Notes under the pieces: model-generated | The model's database searches: none | What the model saw: only the letters and a program-made list of their open reading frames with translations | Told to the model about the DNA's origin: nothing | DNA from: Craspedostauros australis | Lineage: Eukaryota > Bacillariophyta > Bacillariophyceae > Mastogloiales > Achnanthaceae | Reading direction: 5' to 3' | Length of the DNA stretch: 64,000 nucleotides | Assembly: GCA_026770025.1 (NCBI GenBank) | Contig: JAMXDE010000026.1 | Coordinates: forward strand, 800,948-864,947 | Translations under genes and position numbers: made by a program | In this document: positions 11,301 through 20,131 of the stretch, in pieces | Layout: every line of letters begins with the position of its first letter | How positions within the stretch are numbered: position 1 is the first letter of the stretch

Positions 11301-14122
11301 CCTCATCACCAATTCCACCAGCGTCCACGATTACGCCCAAACGAGAACGAAGCACCAGAATTCGCAAAGAACCACAGCGGTTCACCTATGGACGCCTCGG
11401 AGGCAAGGCAGCATGGCTTGAAGACGACGATAGTGATGAGTACCTCCTCTGTGTTGCGACGGCTGCTGAAGAAGAAATTGAATCAGACGACGCCACATCT
11501 GACATACATCCAGATTCGTATCCAATTCACGTATTCTCACGAGCTGTCATCGATTGTCTGAACACAATTGAGTTTCTGCAACGAAACGGCAGTGACCCTC
11601 GCTCTATCTACCTCCACGATTTCAAGGTCAATTCACTATACCTACTGCGCCAACTCCGCCAACGCTACCGAACTCTCAACCCACAAGCTTCAGTCAACGA
11701 CTTGCCAAGAATGGAGCCTGAGGAGTTTCAAGCGAACATGGTCGATTGGTGGCAACCGGAACCAGCAGACATGACGGAGGACGCCCCGTTCAACGTATCA
11801 GATCTATACGAAGACTTCTTCTTGGATATGGAGCTCCACATCATGGAGGATCGCGAGTGCGAATTCCTCTTCGAGGAACAACAGAACGAAGTGACAGTCT
11901 ACGCTGTGCGCAAGTTCCTCGGGATCATGAGCAAATACATGCTCACAGGAATCATGACCCCACACTTCGATGCACTCGACTTCGCAGCAAGCTCTCTTCG
12001 TGATCCAGCCGAATCCGACGACCTCGAAACACTGATGAACGAAGGGCACACTCCTCCAGAATGCGGACTCGGAGCAACAATGTTCAAGGCAAAGTTCCTC
12101 TCCATCTGGAATGCGATCGGACAGAGCCACAACTACAGGCTGGCATTCGAATCCTTGCGACAGCACACAAGCACCATTCGTCCAGGACCATGGCAGCAAC
12201 CAAGCAAGTTTGAAGTTCAGCAATTCAACCTTGGAGTGCAAGAAGGAGGCACAGAGCCGATCCATCACGTACCCAACACGCGCGAGACTGACTTTCAAGC
12301 CATCCTCCAAAGCACCCTGACAGTTGATCCGAGCTACATCCTTGACACCAACAACTGCATCCCACAGAAGGATTGGGCCAACATCGAGCAACATGCATAC
12401 TCCGTAAACATCATCGAGCCACAACCAGATGCCACCAACTTTCCAGCTTATGTTGACTGGCAACTCATGAGCTACTTCGCCACAGGCGCCGACCTCGACA
12501 TCTCTGAGCGAACGGCAGTGTACAAGGCTTCCACCTCCGACCCAGACACACTCTCCTTCGACGAGGCCATCCGTGATAATAATAGAGACGCATGGATGCA
12601 AGCAGCGAACAAGGAAATCCAAGATCTCACCGAAAAGGGTACATGGGAGGAAGTCGACAAGAACACCGTGCCCTATGGAGAAAGAATCTACCCAGGTACG
12701 TGGGTCTTCCGCCGCAAACGCCTCCCCGACGGTACAATCAAGAAGTACAAGGGTCGATGGTGCTGCCGCGGCGATCTCATCCTCGAAGATGCTTCGACTT
12801 ATGCGCCAGTCGTGGCATGGTCCTCCGTCCGCATCTTCCTAATCACATCCATCGTCCTGGGATGGGTCACAACATCAATCGACTTTACCAACGCCTTCGT
12901 CCAAGCCGAAATTCACAAGCCGGTGTTCCTCCATCTACCACGAGGATTCAAGTCAAGCAAGGGGTCGAACACCTGCCTTGTCCTCAAAAAGAGCCTATAC
13001 GGCCTAACCATCGCCCCTCGCCTGTGGTACGAACACCTCATTCGAGCTCTCCTTGCCGAAGGATTCACGGCCTGCGACCAGGAGCAGTGCCTCTTCATCC
13101 GCGAAGGCATCATGATAGTGCTCTACGTCGATGACGCCGGCATCGCATCCAAGACCAAGAAATTCGCAGACGACTTCATCCGCTCAATGCGAAACCGAGG
13201 ATTCGAACTCACCCAAGAAGGAAGCTTCAACGAGTTCCTCGGTATCGAAGTCAACCGTGACCCACAAGCCGACTACATCCACTTGCGGCAGCCAGGGCTC
13301 ATTCAAAAAGTGCTCGCGGCGACAGGCATGATGGAATGCGGCGGAGCCGACACACCCGCGGCCCAAACCGCACTTGGCAGGAACGAGCATGAGCCACCCA
13401 TGGATGAAAATTGGAACTACCGCTCCGTGGTGGGCATGCTACTCTACCTTACTACCAACACACGTCCAGACCTCGCGTTCGCTGTCTCCCAAGTCGCTCG
13501 CTTCGGAAGCGACCCTCGTCGCTCACACGCAAAAGCGATTAAGCGAATTATGCGATACTTGAAGGCTACGCAGGACAAGGGCACCATCATACGCCCGACT
13601 GGACAACTGGACCTCACGTGCTTCGTTGACTCCGACTTCGCAGGACTCTACAGACAAGAGCCCGACCAGGATCGCACAGCGGTCAAGTCGCGTACCGGAT
13701 ACCTCATCAAACTGGGAGGATGTCCGCTCATCTGGAAGTCCAAGCTTCAAACGGAGATCGCGCTCTCTACAATGGAGGCTGAGTACGCTGCGCTTTCCCT
13801 AGCAATGCGCACCCTCATCCCGATTCAACAGCTCATCCGCCAGGTCATCGACAACGCTGGCACAGACATGCCCTTGCACACAAACCTTCAGTGCACTGTC
13901 TTCGAAGACAACGAAGCATGCATCTCACTCGCCACCAATCACCAACCCACGGCTCGAACCAAACACTTCCTCACCAAGTGGCACTTCTTCTGGTATTGGG
14001 TCAAGGCTGGGTTCATCTGTGTACAACACATCCCCACAGGCGAGCAGCTGGCCGATGTCTTCACCAAGGGATCAATCGTCCAGACCTTTCGGTACTTGCG
14101 ATTCCAAATCATGGGATGGTAA
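8351..14122 (+). CDS. E2 Gag(C-term)-Pol polyprotein
   Basis: A 1923-residue ORF; the same frame is open upstream to 8300, so the listed ATG is probably internal to Gag. Residues 1-25 carry a Cys/His cluster (WCAKCRRW...H...H) of the kind found at Gag C-termini in this clade. Two hydrophobic segments follow at about 75-120. Protease active site DSGAS is at residue 309. The integrase zinc region starts at HYRLGH (about 468), and the core acidic residues are near 555, 626 (SDN) and 662 (HHHNGIAE). Between integrase and RT lie an acidic/Pro-rich linker and an unusual helix-rich stretch (about 1057-1400). RT spans about 1400-1640 with LYVDDAG at 1591. RNase H has FVDSDFAG near 1757 and a STMEAEYAALS motif. 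No internal stop or frameshift was seen. It encodes all pol activities for copying and integrating the element. Confidence 0.93.
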   Translation: MFMWCAKCRRWRLSHNTESHQDNFKPKGKGNNNAKPDHLVVDMAAWTCLTATASQDEKEWWSFVWNLFTSFNYLSCVIGSILSFVSLQVYTLGVEHGWYVTATNAWMIIAITLLLLHSNVPRRHSPNRAVDATQTITRTKSKNNIRRPIYFNEPVKRTLYDVMAENSKTTDPVPMRALNTSPPRNAQSKHRPARTKTRKRNQKRHHWDKPKTPLEYSKYGAKQNNSQNPITRTRSRTSTLSRNLWNIYPKLGIDLACGKSQTQPCDTDAPALLSLQGLTSFFTNRHAFASPQKAENCLSPNAPFELVWDSGASISVTNDLDDFCTTPSLPPKPTFLSGFLKKIQVNALGTVEWHVLDVRGNPRKLRLPAFHVPLSKVKLISTSSLLEEYPGETIVFDNSSCKLSGLDGHEGHSAVVANYKKSTKLPTSVGYNSDNIHDLPKALSSIVSTVSNHNVNLTQPQKELLRWHYRLGHLSFNRVKFLLRSGVLTGSEASRKMQTAAAKVIDLPLCAACQFGKLHRRPSPGITQHVVRDKQGVLRTDHLFPGQQVSVDHFVGRTPGRLFTGRGKGDPIDMYKGGAIFVDHASSYIHVEPVAALTTHATLEAKERFELMCRDVGVPVRSYLSDNATTFTSPEYTRHLEAFHQVHRFAGVGAHHHNGIAERSIRTIVSMARTMMMHQSIHWPDIFDAQLWPMAVVHAAYIYNCVPNPATGLTPYDVLSRVRLPLKQLHNLHVWGSPVYVLNKALADGRKIPRWEPRGERYVNVGLSTKHASTVPLVLSPRTGSITPQFHVVFDDWFATIATDPKHLPNYQSEEWTRMFGDTTFQYPFDDDDVEAMEQEETLNSDLIDHNRLKRNDAIEPNVPTSPHIPSPSADNQGAEAPSLPAPKQKPMMQTDSSFTNNDFAPPMSTSEGVNQPLSSTEGDFSYPPAASEGEELQERPASQELQWEPSDRLPDPLKKDQSAQPPLQPVSSMPTSNVPETTTSSPIPPASTITPKRERSTRIRKEPQRFTYGRLGGKAAWLEDDDSDEYLLCVATAAEEEIESDDATSDIHPDSYPIHVFSRAVIDCLNTIEFLQRNGSDPRSIYLHDFKVNSLYLLRQLRQRYRTLNPQASVNDLPRMEPEEFQANMVDWWQPEPADMTEDAPFNVSDLYEDFFLDMELHIMEDRECEFLFEEQQNEVTVYAVRKFLGIMSKYMLTGIMTPHFDALDFAASSLRDPAESDDLETLMNEGHTPPECGLGATMFKAKFLSIWNAIGQSHNYRLAFESLRQHTSTIRPGPWQQPSKFEVQQFNLGVQEGGTEPIHHVPNTRETDFQAILQSTLTVDPSYILDTNNCIPQKDWANIEQHAYSVNIIEPQPDATNFPAYVDWQLMSYFATGADLDISERTAVYKASTSDPDTLSFDEAIRDNNRDAWMQAANKEIQDLTEKGTWEEVDKNTVPYGERIYPGTWVFRRKRLPDGTIKKYKGRWCCRGDLILEDASTYAPVVAWSSVRIFLITSIVLGWVTTSIDFTNAFVQAEIHKPVFLHLPRGFKSSKGSNTCLVLKKSLYGLTIAPRLWYEHLIRALLAEGFTACDQEQCLFIREGIMIVLYVDDAGIASKTKKFADDFIRSMRNRGFELTQEGSFNEFLGIEVNRDPQADYIHLRQPGLIQKVLAATGMMECGGADTPAAQTALGRNEHEPPMDENWNYRSVVGMLLYLTTNTRPDLAFAVSQVARFGSDPRRSHAKAIKRIMRYLKATQDKGTIIRPTGQLDLTCFVDSDFAGLYRQEPDQDRTAVKSRTGYLIKLGGCPLIWKSKLQTEIALSTMEAEYAALSLAMRTLIPIQQLIRQVIDNAGTDMPLHTNLQCTVFEDNEACISLATNHQPTARTKHFLTKWHFFWYWVKAGFICVQHIPTGEQLADVFTKGSIVQTFRYLRFQIMGW

Positions 14123-14202
14123 GAGAAACATTCACACATCAACCACGGATGAAGTTTTCACCGATGTCACGATTCTCACTGCGACTCAACACTGAGAGGG
14201 AG

Positions 14203-14955
14203 AGTTGAAGTTCATCTGAAGAACGGACTACTTTTCACTCAGTGTGTTCCTTGTCGCACCTTGAAATTATTTTGGCGCGAAATTTTGGCGCGAAACCTCC
14301 CACCAACAAATACGGAACAATCACTCTTTTCCCTCCTTCTCCCACACTCATTCATGAATCACCACTGACTCAAACACTATCCGAAGTCAATGGGATCAAG
14401 ATACCCTGGGAACTATGTGCTCCCCTGAACTATTGTAATGCAGCCAACCTGAATTCCGTTGTCAGCTAAACAACCTGACAACCTTGCATGACAACAGCCA
14501 AGAGATCCTCCCTGCTTCAACACACGCAGGGAATCTTACATCAATTCCTGCGGCCTGACAACCTGTGTTCTCGATCCCAAACCTCAATCAAGGTGTCAAG
14601 GCTTAGTACTCGAACGTAGAACGACTACGATGAGATACTGGAGAAAGAGAGAAAGAGAGGACCCGTCCACCTTCAGCACTGAACCTCAGGAGGTCAGTGC
14701 AGAGCCGCACCATTCAGACCGACTATCGTTTCTTCATCCTACATCTCAAACTGATCAACTCACAATGCAGACTATTCAAATAACTAATAGCACAACTCAA
14801 GATCAGCACTTCAACACTAATCTACTTCATTGTCACATACTACTAATCTCAAGACGGTCGCCACACGTTGACTTCACCATCAGATTCCTTGAATCTGGCA
14901 GTCAGCTAGGCCATCCCTTCCGGATCGTGTCACAACAGCACACGAAAATCCAACT
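14203..14955 (+). repeat. 3' LTR of E2
   Basis: A 753-bp block after the purine tract. It starts AGTTGAAG and ends ATCCAACT (short inverted termini). The inverted copy at 27973-28725 has the same length and the same two boundaries, which defines the repeat ends. It contains a repeated TTTGGCGCGAAA-type motif near 14270-14295. Between the pol stop and the LTR there are 80 bp of untranslated sequence. Confidence 0.8.
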
Positions 14956-15170
14956 GATGTCATGCATTTCTGTCAGTTGATGGACAGACTGCATTCCTGA
15001 TGCTCTTAGAAATGATTGTTCACAAATGGCCTTCCGAAATTCTGATTTTTTGTGTGTGCCCGATGTTGTGATGTGATTTCGATCAACCACAGATCAATCA
15101 CAGATCACTCACGACACAAATGTTTGCGCCGCTTGTGCGTAGAGCATAAGAGAACAATGGGTGAGTGATG
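14956..15170. other. spacer; E3 target, resembles an old E3-type LTR end
   Basis: No gene. The last 45 bp (AGAGAACAATGGGTGAGTGATGCACATA), together with sequence after 23110, resembles the terminal part of the E3 LTR (AGAGAATAGCGGGTGAACGATGCACATA). This suggests E3 inserted into a decayed relative of its own LTR. That is inference from short similarity. Confidence 0.4.
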
Positions 15171-15176
15171 CACATA

Positions 15177-15966
15177 TGTTGGCAAGTTCCGCTCACGGTA
15201 ACCTACGATCGTGGAAGATGGTGTTGGTTGATAGTCGTCTGTTTGCTATTTCATTACTTGGCTACTCCGATGCTCTCGGTGTACGCCGTTCTCTTGCCCA
15301 ATGCTCTCGGCGCTTCAATCTGTTTCGTAGATTCAGTCTCCGACTATGAGTCGGTACGCGAGATGCTCTCTCGCTCCTCTCTGTATTCTCTCTCTCTCTC
15401 TCAACGTCGTGTGCTCGTGCTACACAATACTCCGTGTTCGATGCGTACTCCGCATTTGACACTCTGTTCATTCAGTACTGGTTCCTACTCCATGAGTACT
15501 TACCATTTGAAGTTCACCTTCAGTATCCATGATCTTCATGGGTCATCGTATCTTCGCCTCCTGCTCTGACTTGGAGACAACTGTCGACGTGGTGACATGT
15601 TGACATCCTGTCGACGTCAGTAGGCGTGCTTCTGCTCTCCAGATGTCATGTTCCATTGGTGATGCAGCAGTCTGTCAGATGATATCGTCATCTGAGGTTT
15701 AGTTGGGAAGTACCTCGAGATTCTCTTGGTACCATTGATGCATGGACGGACGATCTTCTGATTCTCCCAGAAATCGTTATTTGCAAATTTCCTCCAGAAA
15801 TCTTGCCCCTTTTCATGTGTTCCATTTCCACTGTAATTCTGACGAATCACAGTATACTATCGACACGAGTGTAGTTATACCGTCCAAGTGCGTATGAGAG
15901 AATAGCGGGTGAACGATGCACATATACACGTACATCTTGACGTATACTCACATGTACATCTCGACA
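15177..15966 (-). repeat. E3 3' LTR (left)
   Basis: 790 bp. In element orientation it starts TGTCGAGATG and ends CTTGCCAACA. It contains a CT microsatellite near 15390. Near-identical copies are at 22320-23109 and 28840-29629, and a more diverged inverted copy is at 57014-57802. Confidence 0.93.
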
Positions 15967-15986
15967 CCCTTCCTGTGTGCATTCGG

Positions 15987-18900
15987 TCATTCGAATGTTC
16001 TCGATGTGTCAAGGTACGACTTCTCATGTTCGCGTTGTAAGTCGGCCTTGATGTTCTTGGTGAATCCGTCGCTTGTGTTCTGCTCGGATTTGACGAAAAT
16101 GATTTCGATGGTTCTGTTGATTACCATGTTCCTCACGTAGTGATGGCGCACGTCGATGTGCCGCGATCGTTGGGATGTTGATGGGTTCTTGGCGATGAAG
16201 ATCGCCCCGATGTTGTCCACGCGGACCTTGATCGGTGTCTTCACTGGGACGCCCACACTTTCGAGTAGCTGCATGACGAAGAAGATTTCCTTTGCCGCTT
16301 CGGAAAGGGCAACGTATTCTGCTTCGGATGAGCTGAGTGTGACGGCCTTCTGTGCCTTGGATCGCCAAAGGATTGGTACCTTGCACAGGTATAGGATGAA
16401 CCCTCCTACGCTGATTCTTGTGTTCTTGTCTCCTGCATATTCGCTATCGCAGAAGAGCTCCATGTCCCAGCCGTCGTCGTCTGGACGTGCTGGATGGATC
16501 TTCAATCCATAGTCCTTTGTATCGATCACATACTTGATGATCCGATACATCTCCTTCATTGCGGCCTTGGTGGGCCCGATCAATACCTTGGAGAGTTCCC
16601 TCACAGGGTTCGCGATATCTGGTCGCGAGTGCTTGATGAAGAAGAGTAGCATACCGACGCCTCGGCGGTATTCGGCATGTTCTTCCGGTCCGACCTTCTG
16701 TAGTCCGTTGTCTTCGGATGGTCGTACGATGATTTGGCCCGGGGTTCCCGGTGTCCCATAGCGTTGCATCTTCTCAACCTTGGTTCCAAACTCTTCAATG
16801 AGGTGTCGGATGAGATGTGGTTGACGCAATGTCGCTCTAGTCTTGTCATGATTCAGTTCGATGTTGCAGCTGAGGTAGTCTCCGAGTCCGCGCTCGATTG
16901 TCACCTTGAACTTGCTGCCTTGGATGTCCTTCAGGAATGTCTCCAGTGCCTTGGAGTCTCCGCAACAGAAGCAATCGTCCACGTAGATGGCCACGATCAT
17001 GCTTCCTTCGTTCGTCTTCCTGTAGAACAGGCACGGGTCTGCTGCGCTCTGTTCGAAATTGATATTCTTGAGGGTCGATACCAACATCTTGAACCATTGC
17101 CTGGCGCTCTGCACAAGTCCGTAGATTGGCTTATGTAGGGTCAGGGCTTCGTCTGGTTGATGATCCATCCCGTTGGGACAGTTCATGTAGATCTCCTCGT
17201 CGAGGTCTCCATGTAGGAATGCCATTACGACATCGACGAGTGCGCAGTCCATTTTCTTGATCAGCATGATCACCATCATGACCTGATAGGTCACGTCGTG
17301 GATGACTGGTGAGTAATGCTCTTGGAAGTCTACTCCTGCGACTTGTGAATAGCCACATGCAACGAGCCGTGCTCGATGTGTGCCATCACGCTTCAGCTTG
17401 AAAACCCATTTGCACTTGCAGCATCTGCGGCTGCGTGGGATGGCGTCTCGTTTGATCTTGCTGTACACCTTGCGTGTATCCATGGAGTCGAACTCCTTCT
17501 TGATGGCTGCTCGATATCCCTTCCGATGGATAGGATCTGGATGATTGAAGGCTCCATCGAACGTTGTAGGTTCGATGTGCTTCTCTGGTTCCTTGTTCTC
17601 GTCCTGCATCGACATTCCGATGTCGATCGCTGGTCTCTCGGTGATGATTGCATTCATCCCGTACAATCCAGTTGTGCTATGGTGAGTGATCTCGATCTCT
17701 TCATCTTCGTCTTCGATTTCTTCGTCATCTGTAGTTTCGTTGTTGGAATCGTCGATCATCTCGTCGCTGAGTTCGTCACTCGCCTCATTGGATGATGGAT
17801 CGCTCTCATAGCCTTCTTCCTTTCGACCTCGTTCGTTGAAGTCTGCGAGCTCGCGCAGAGCTCTGGGAATACTCTTCCCTGCAGTTGACTTGGGATTAGC
17901 TTCTCCCTTCCTGCCTCGTGCTTCGTGACGTCGGATCCTCTCCTTTCTAGCTATGTCACGCTTGCTTGGTTTGCTCGGTGGAGGTCTAGATGATGTGTCA
18001 TGTGTAGACCTCGCTGGTGTATTCGGAGGGGTGACGCCTATCTCATCATCGGCTTCGTCGCCGGAGGGTAGGATTTCGTCATCCTCATGATTGGATTCGC
18101 TCCGATCCTCCTCGTTATTTTGGATTAGTTGAGTCACTACTCCGTCGTCCTCATTATCCTCATCATTACTGTCTGATAGGATGTAGTACCTGTTGCTGTC
18201 AGTGAAAGATACTCTCTTCGCTTCCGATGTTTGACGCGTTGCCGTCCTTGGCGTTGCTCCCTTCCGTCCGATGGTTGTGAAGCCGTCTGCGTCCGTTGTT
18301 CCTGTTTTGTTGGATATCTTCGGTGTTGGTGCCCAGCCACGGAATTGTCCGTATGATTGGTTGAGCCACTTGATGTCCCGTGAACAGATGAGTGACTTGG
18401 TCGATGGTCTGTACATGTTGTAGACTCCTGATGCATGTTGGTGTGCATATCCAATGAACACCATCTCTTCTCCTCTGTTCTTGAGCTTGGCGGTGATCCC
18501 GCCGTAGGTAGTCTTCACAACACCCACCTCTCCAAACGTGCGGAGTGCATCCGCATATGGTGGATCGTTACCGAAGAATTGTCGATGTGGTGACTCCTTC
18601 TGGTTCTTCGCTACGGTGATATTGGCGATGGCGGTGGCAGTGCTAGCAGCTGCTGCCCACAGGCCATGCCTATACTCTTCGTCGAGCTGTGCTCCGTTGA
18701 GCATGGAGCGGATCTTGGTGTAGAGGTACGCGAACTTGCGTTCTACTCTGCCGTTCTGTTGCGGCGTGTTCGATGCCATGAATTCGAATTTCACGTTGAG
18801 TCCTGCATCGATGAGAATATCCTGCGTGGACTTGTTCTCTCCGCTGTTGTCACCTCGGAAGATGATCTGTTGGTCACCAGTCTGTGATTTGATCGTTTGA

Positions 18901-20090
18901 ACGAATCGTTTGATGTATCCTGGTTGATCACTCTTGTTCTTGAGAAAGAAACTCCAGCAGTGATCCGTGCAGTCGTCCACGATCAGGGTCCAGTAGCGTT
19001 TATCTCCAAAGCTTATGTGTTTAGTGTAACTAATGTCAATGAAGAGCCGTTTGCCACGGCGAGTTGCTCTTGGAATGGCTGCCTTCGGGATGTTCTTCAC
19101 TCTTGCGTTCGCGACCGCGCAGTCGCGACATACCGGCATCTCGCCGATGATCTTCCATCCATACTGAGCGGCCGTCCGCTTCATGGTCTCGAGTGGCGCG
19201 TGGCCGAGCATTCGGTGCAGGTTCACCGCGCTGATCTCCTTGGATGGATTCTTGACGATGGCTGTGCAAGTCTTGTCGTCGTCTGTTGGCATGATGGGAT
19301 GCATCTGCACTCCCGTGATGAATCTGTTGGATGTAGGGAAGACTCGATCGAACACGATCTTCGTTCCGGATCCGTTGATGATGTCCATCAGAATGCCGTT
19401 GTTACCAAGCTGGTAACCGTTGTACAGAGCCTTGTTCGTGGAGAAAAGGTTCACCGCCATTTTCGGTGTGTACTTCACATCATCGAGCCGGATGACGTGG
19501 CCAGTGTTGTCTTGCTGCTTGACCTTCAAGCGAATGGATCCCATCTTGGGAGAATCCAGCTTCGTGCTGTCTCCCACTTGGACGAAGGACTTGATGTGCC
19601 GCACGTTGAAGAGAGCGGCGTCCGAGTTGACGATGTGACACGAAGCTCCGCTGTCGGCGAGCCAGGTGTCCTTGTTGACCTTGTCCTTGTATCTGGTGCT
19701 CAGCTCGTGGAGCTGCTCCACGGCTGCCGCAGCTATCTCGTCGTTGAGGCTGCCGTCATCGTCGTCTTCGTGGACTCCATCTTCGTTGTATGGATTGCGG
19801 TGCTCCTCATCGTCCATGTCATCGGGTAGTTGTGCATAGTCCGATGGAATCGTGTTGCTTCGGTGTGATCCTGTGGCTGGATCGTATGGGTGGACGCGTG
19901 ATCGCTCGCGTAAGAGCACGCGCATGCATCCTCCAAGGATGTAATGCAGATCCGTCTCTGGGATCGTTTCCGAGTTGTTCGCTTCCAGTATGCGGTTGAT
20001 GATGATCGCATTGACAAGGATCTCTTCGATTGATTCGAAGTTCTCGGATAGGATGGATCCCATCATGTTTACCCATATTGGTCTGAGCAC
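15987..20090 (-). CDS. E3 Pol polyprotein (PR-IN-RT-RNase H)
   Basis: 1367 codons; the listed first codon is GTG. The same frame is interrupted just upstream by TGA at 20094-20096 and continues to about 20165, so the true N-terminus lies further up. Protease WLADSGAS is at about 143-150. Integrase zinc region: LHRMLGH...C..C. Integrase core: FIDISYTKH, RGDNSGEN and QQNGRVERKFA. An acidic Ser/Asp-rich linker follows, then RT with YVDDCFCCGD near 1035, and RNase H with LFCDSEYAGD and TLSSSEAEYVALSEA near 1248. It is closely related to the E4 Pol, also in the linker order. Gag lies upstream in a different frame. Confidence 0.9.
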   Translation of the reverse strand: MLRPIWVNMMGSILSENFESIEEILVNAIIINRILEANNSETIPETDLHYILGGCMRVLLRERSRVHPYDPATGSHRSNTIPSDYAQLPDDMDDEEHRNPYNEDGVHEDDDDGSLNDEIAAAAVEQLHELSTRYKDKVNKDTWLADSGASCHIVNSDAALFNVRHIKSFVQVGDSTKLDSPKMGSIRLKVKQQDNTGHVIRLDDVKYTPKMAVNLFSTNKALYNGYQLGNNGILMDIINGSGTKIVFDRVFPTSNRFITGVQMHPIMPTDDDKTCTAIVKNPSKEISAVNLHRMLGHAPLETMKRTAAQYGWKIIGEMPVCRDCAVANARVKNIPKAAIPRATRRGKRLFIDISYTKHISFGDKRYWTLIVDDCTDHCWSFFLKNKSDQPGYIKRFVQTIKSQTGDQQIIFRGDNSGENKSTQDILIDAGLNVKFEFMASNTPQQNGRVERKFAYLYTKIRSMLNGAQLDEEYRHGLWAAAASTATAIANITVAKNQKESPHRQFFGNDPPYADALRTFGEVGVVKTTYGGITAKLKNRGEEMVFIGYAHQHASGVYNMYRPSTKSLICSRDIKWLNQSYGQFRGWAPTPKISNKTGTTDADGFTTIGRKGATPRTATRQTSEAKRVSFTDSNRYYILSDSNDEDNEDDGVVTQLIQNNEEDRSESNHEDDEILPSGDEADDEIGVTPPNTPARSTHDTSSRPPPSKPSKRDIARKERIRRHEARGRKGEANPKSTAGKSIPRALRELADFNERGRKEEGYESDPSSNEASDELSDEMIDDSNNETTDDEEIEDEDEEIEITHHSTTGLYGMNAIITERPAIDIGMSMQDENKEPEKHIEPTTFDGAFNHPDPIHRKGYRAAIKKEFDSMDTRKVYSKIKRDAIPRSRRCCKCKWVFKLKRDGTHRARLVACGYSQVAGVDFQEHYSPVIHDVTYQVMMVIMLIKKMDCALVDVVMAFLHGDLDEEIYMNCPNGMDHQPDEALTLHKPIYGLVQSARQWFKMLVSTLKNINFEQSAADPCLFYRKTNEGSMIVAIYVDDCFCCGDSKALETFLKDIQGSKFKVTIERGLGDYLSCNIELNHDKTRATLRQPHLIRHLIEEFGTKVEKMQRYGTPGTPGQIIVRPSEDNGLQKVGPEEHAEYRRGVGMLLFFIKHSRPDIANPVRELSKVLIGPTKAAMKEMYRIIKYVIDTKDYGLKIHPARPDDDGWDMELFCDSEYAGDKNTRISVGGFILYLCKVPILWRSKAQKAVTLSSSEAEYVALSEAAKEIFFVMQLLESVGVPVKTPIKVRVDNIGAIFIAKNPSTSQRSRHIDVRHHYVRNMVINRTIEIIFVKSEQNTSDGFTKNIKADLQREHEKSYLDTSRTFE

Positions 20091-20131
20091 TCCTCATGCA
20101 GTCCCTGCGAACAGTCGCATCTCCGCTTCCA

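Larger units (their letters stand above)
8299..14955 (+). mobile_element. E2: Ty1/Copia retrotransposon, 5' end missing
   Basis: A plus-strand Copia element with one long polyprotein ORF, a purine-rich tract (GAGAGGGAG, about 14194-14202) and a 753-bp 3' LTR. The sequence before 8299 belongs to E1, so the 5' LTR and most of gag are absent here. They would lie left of the window if E1 is nested in E2. A truncated inverted copy of the same family is at 27973-28839. Confidence 0.85.

Noticed and set aside
18897-19829. 310-codon plus-strand ORF
   Set aside because: Antisense to E3 protease and integrase coding sequence.
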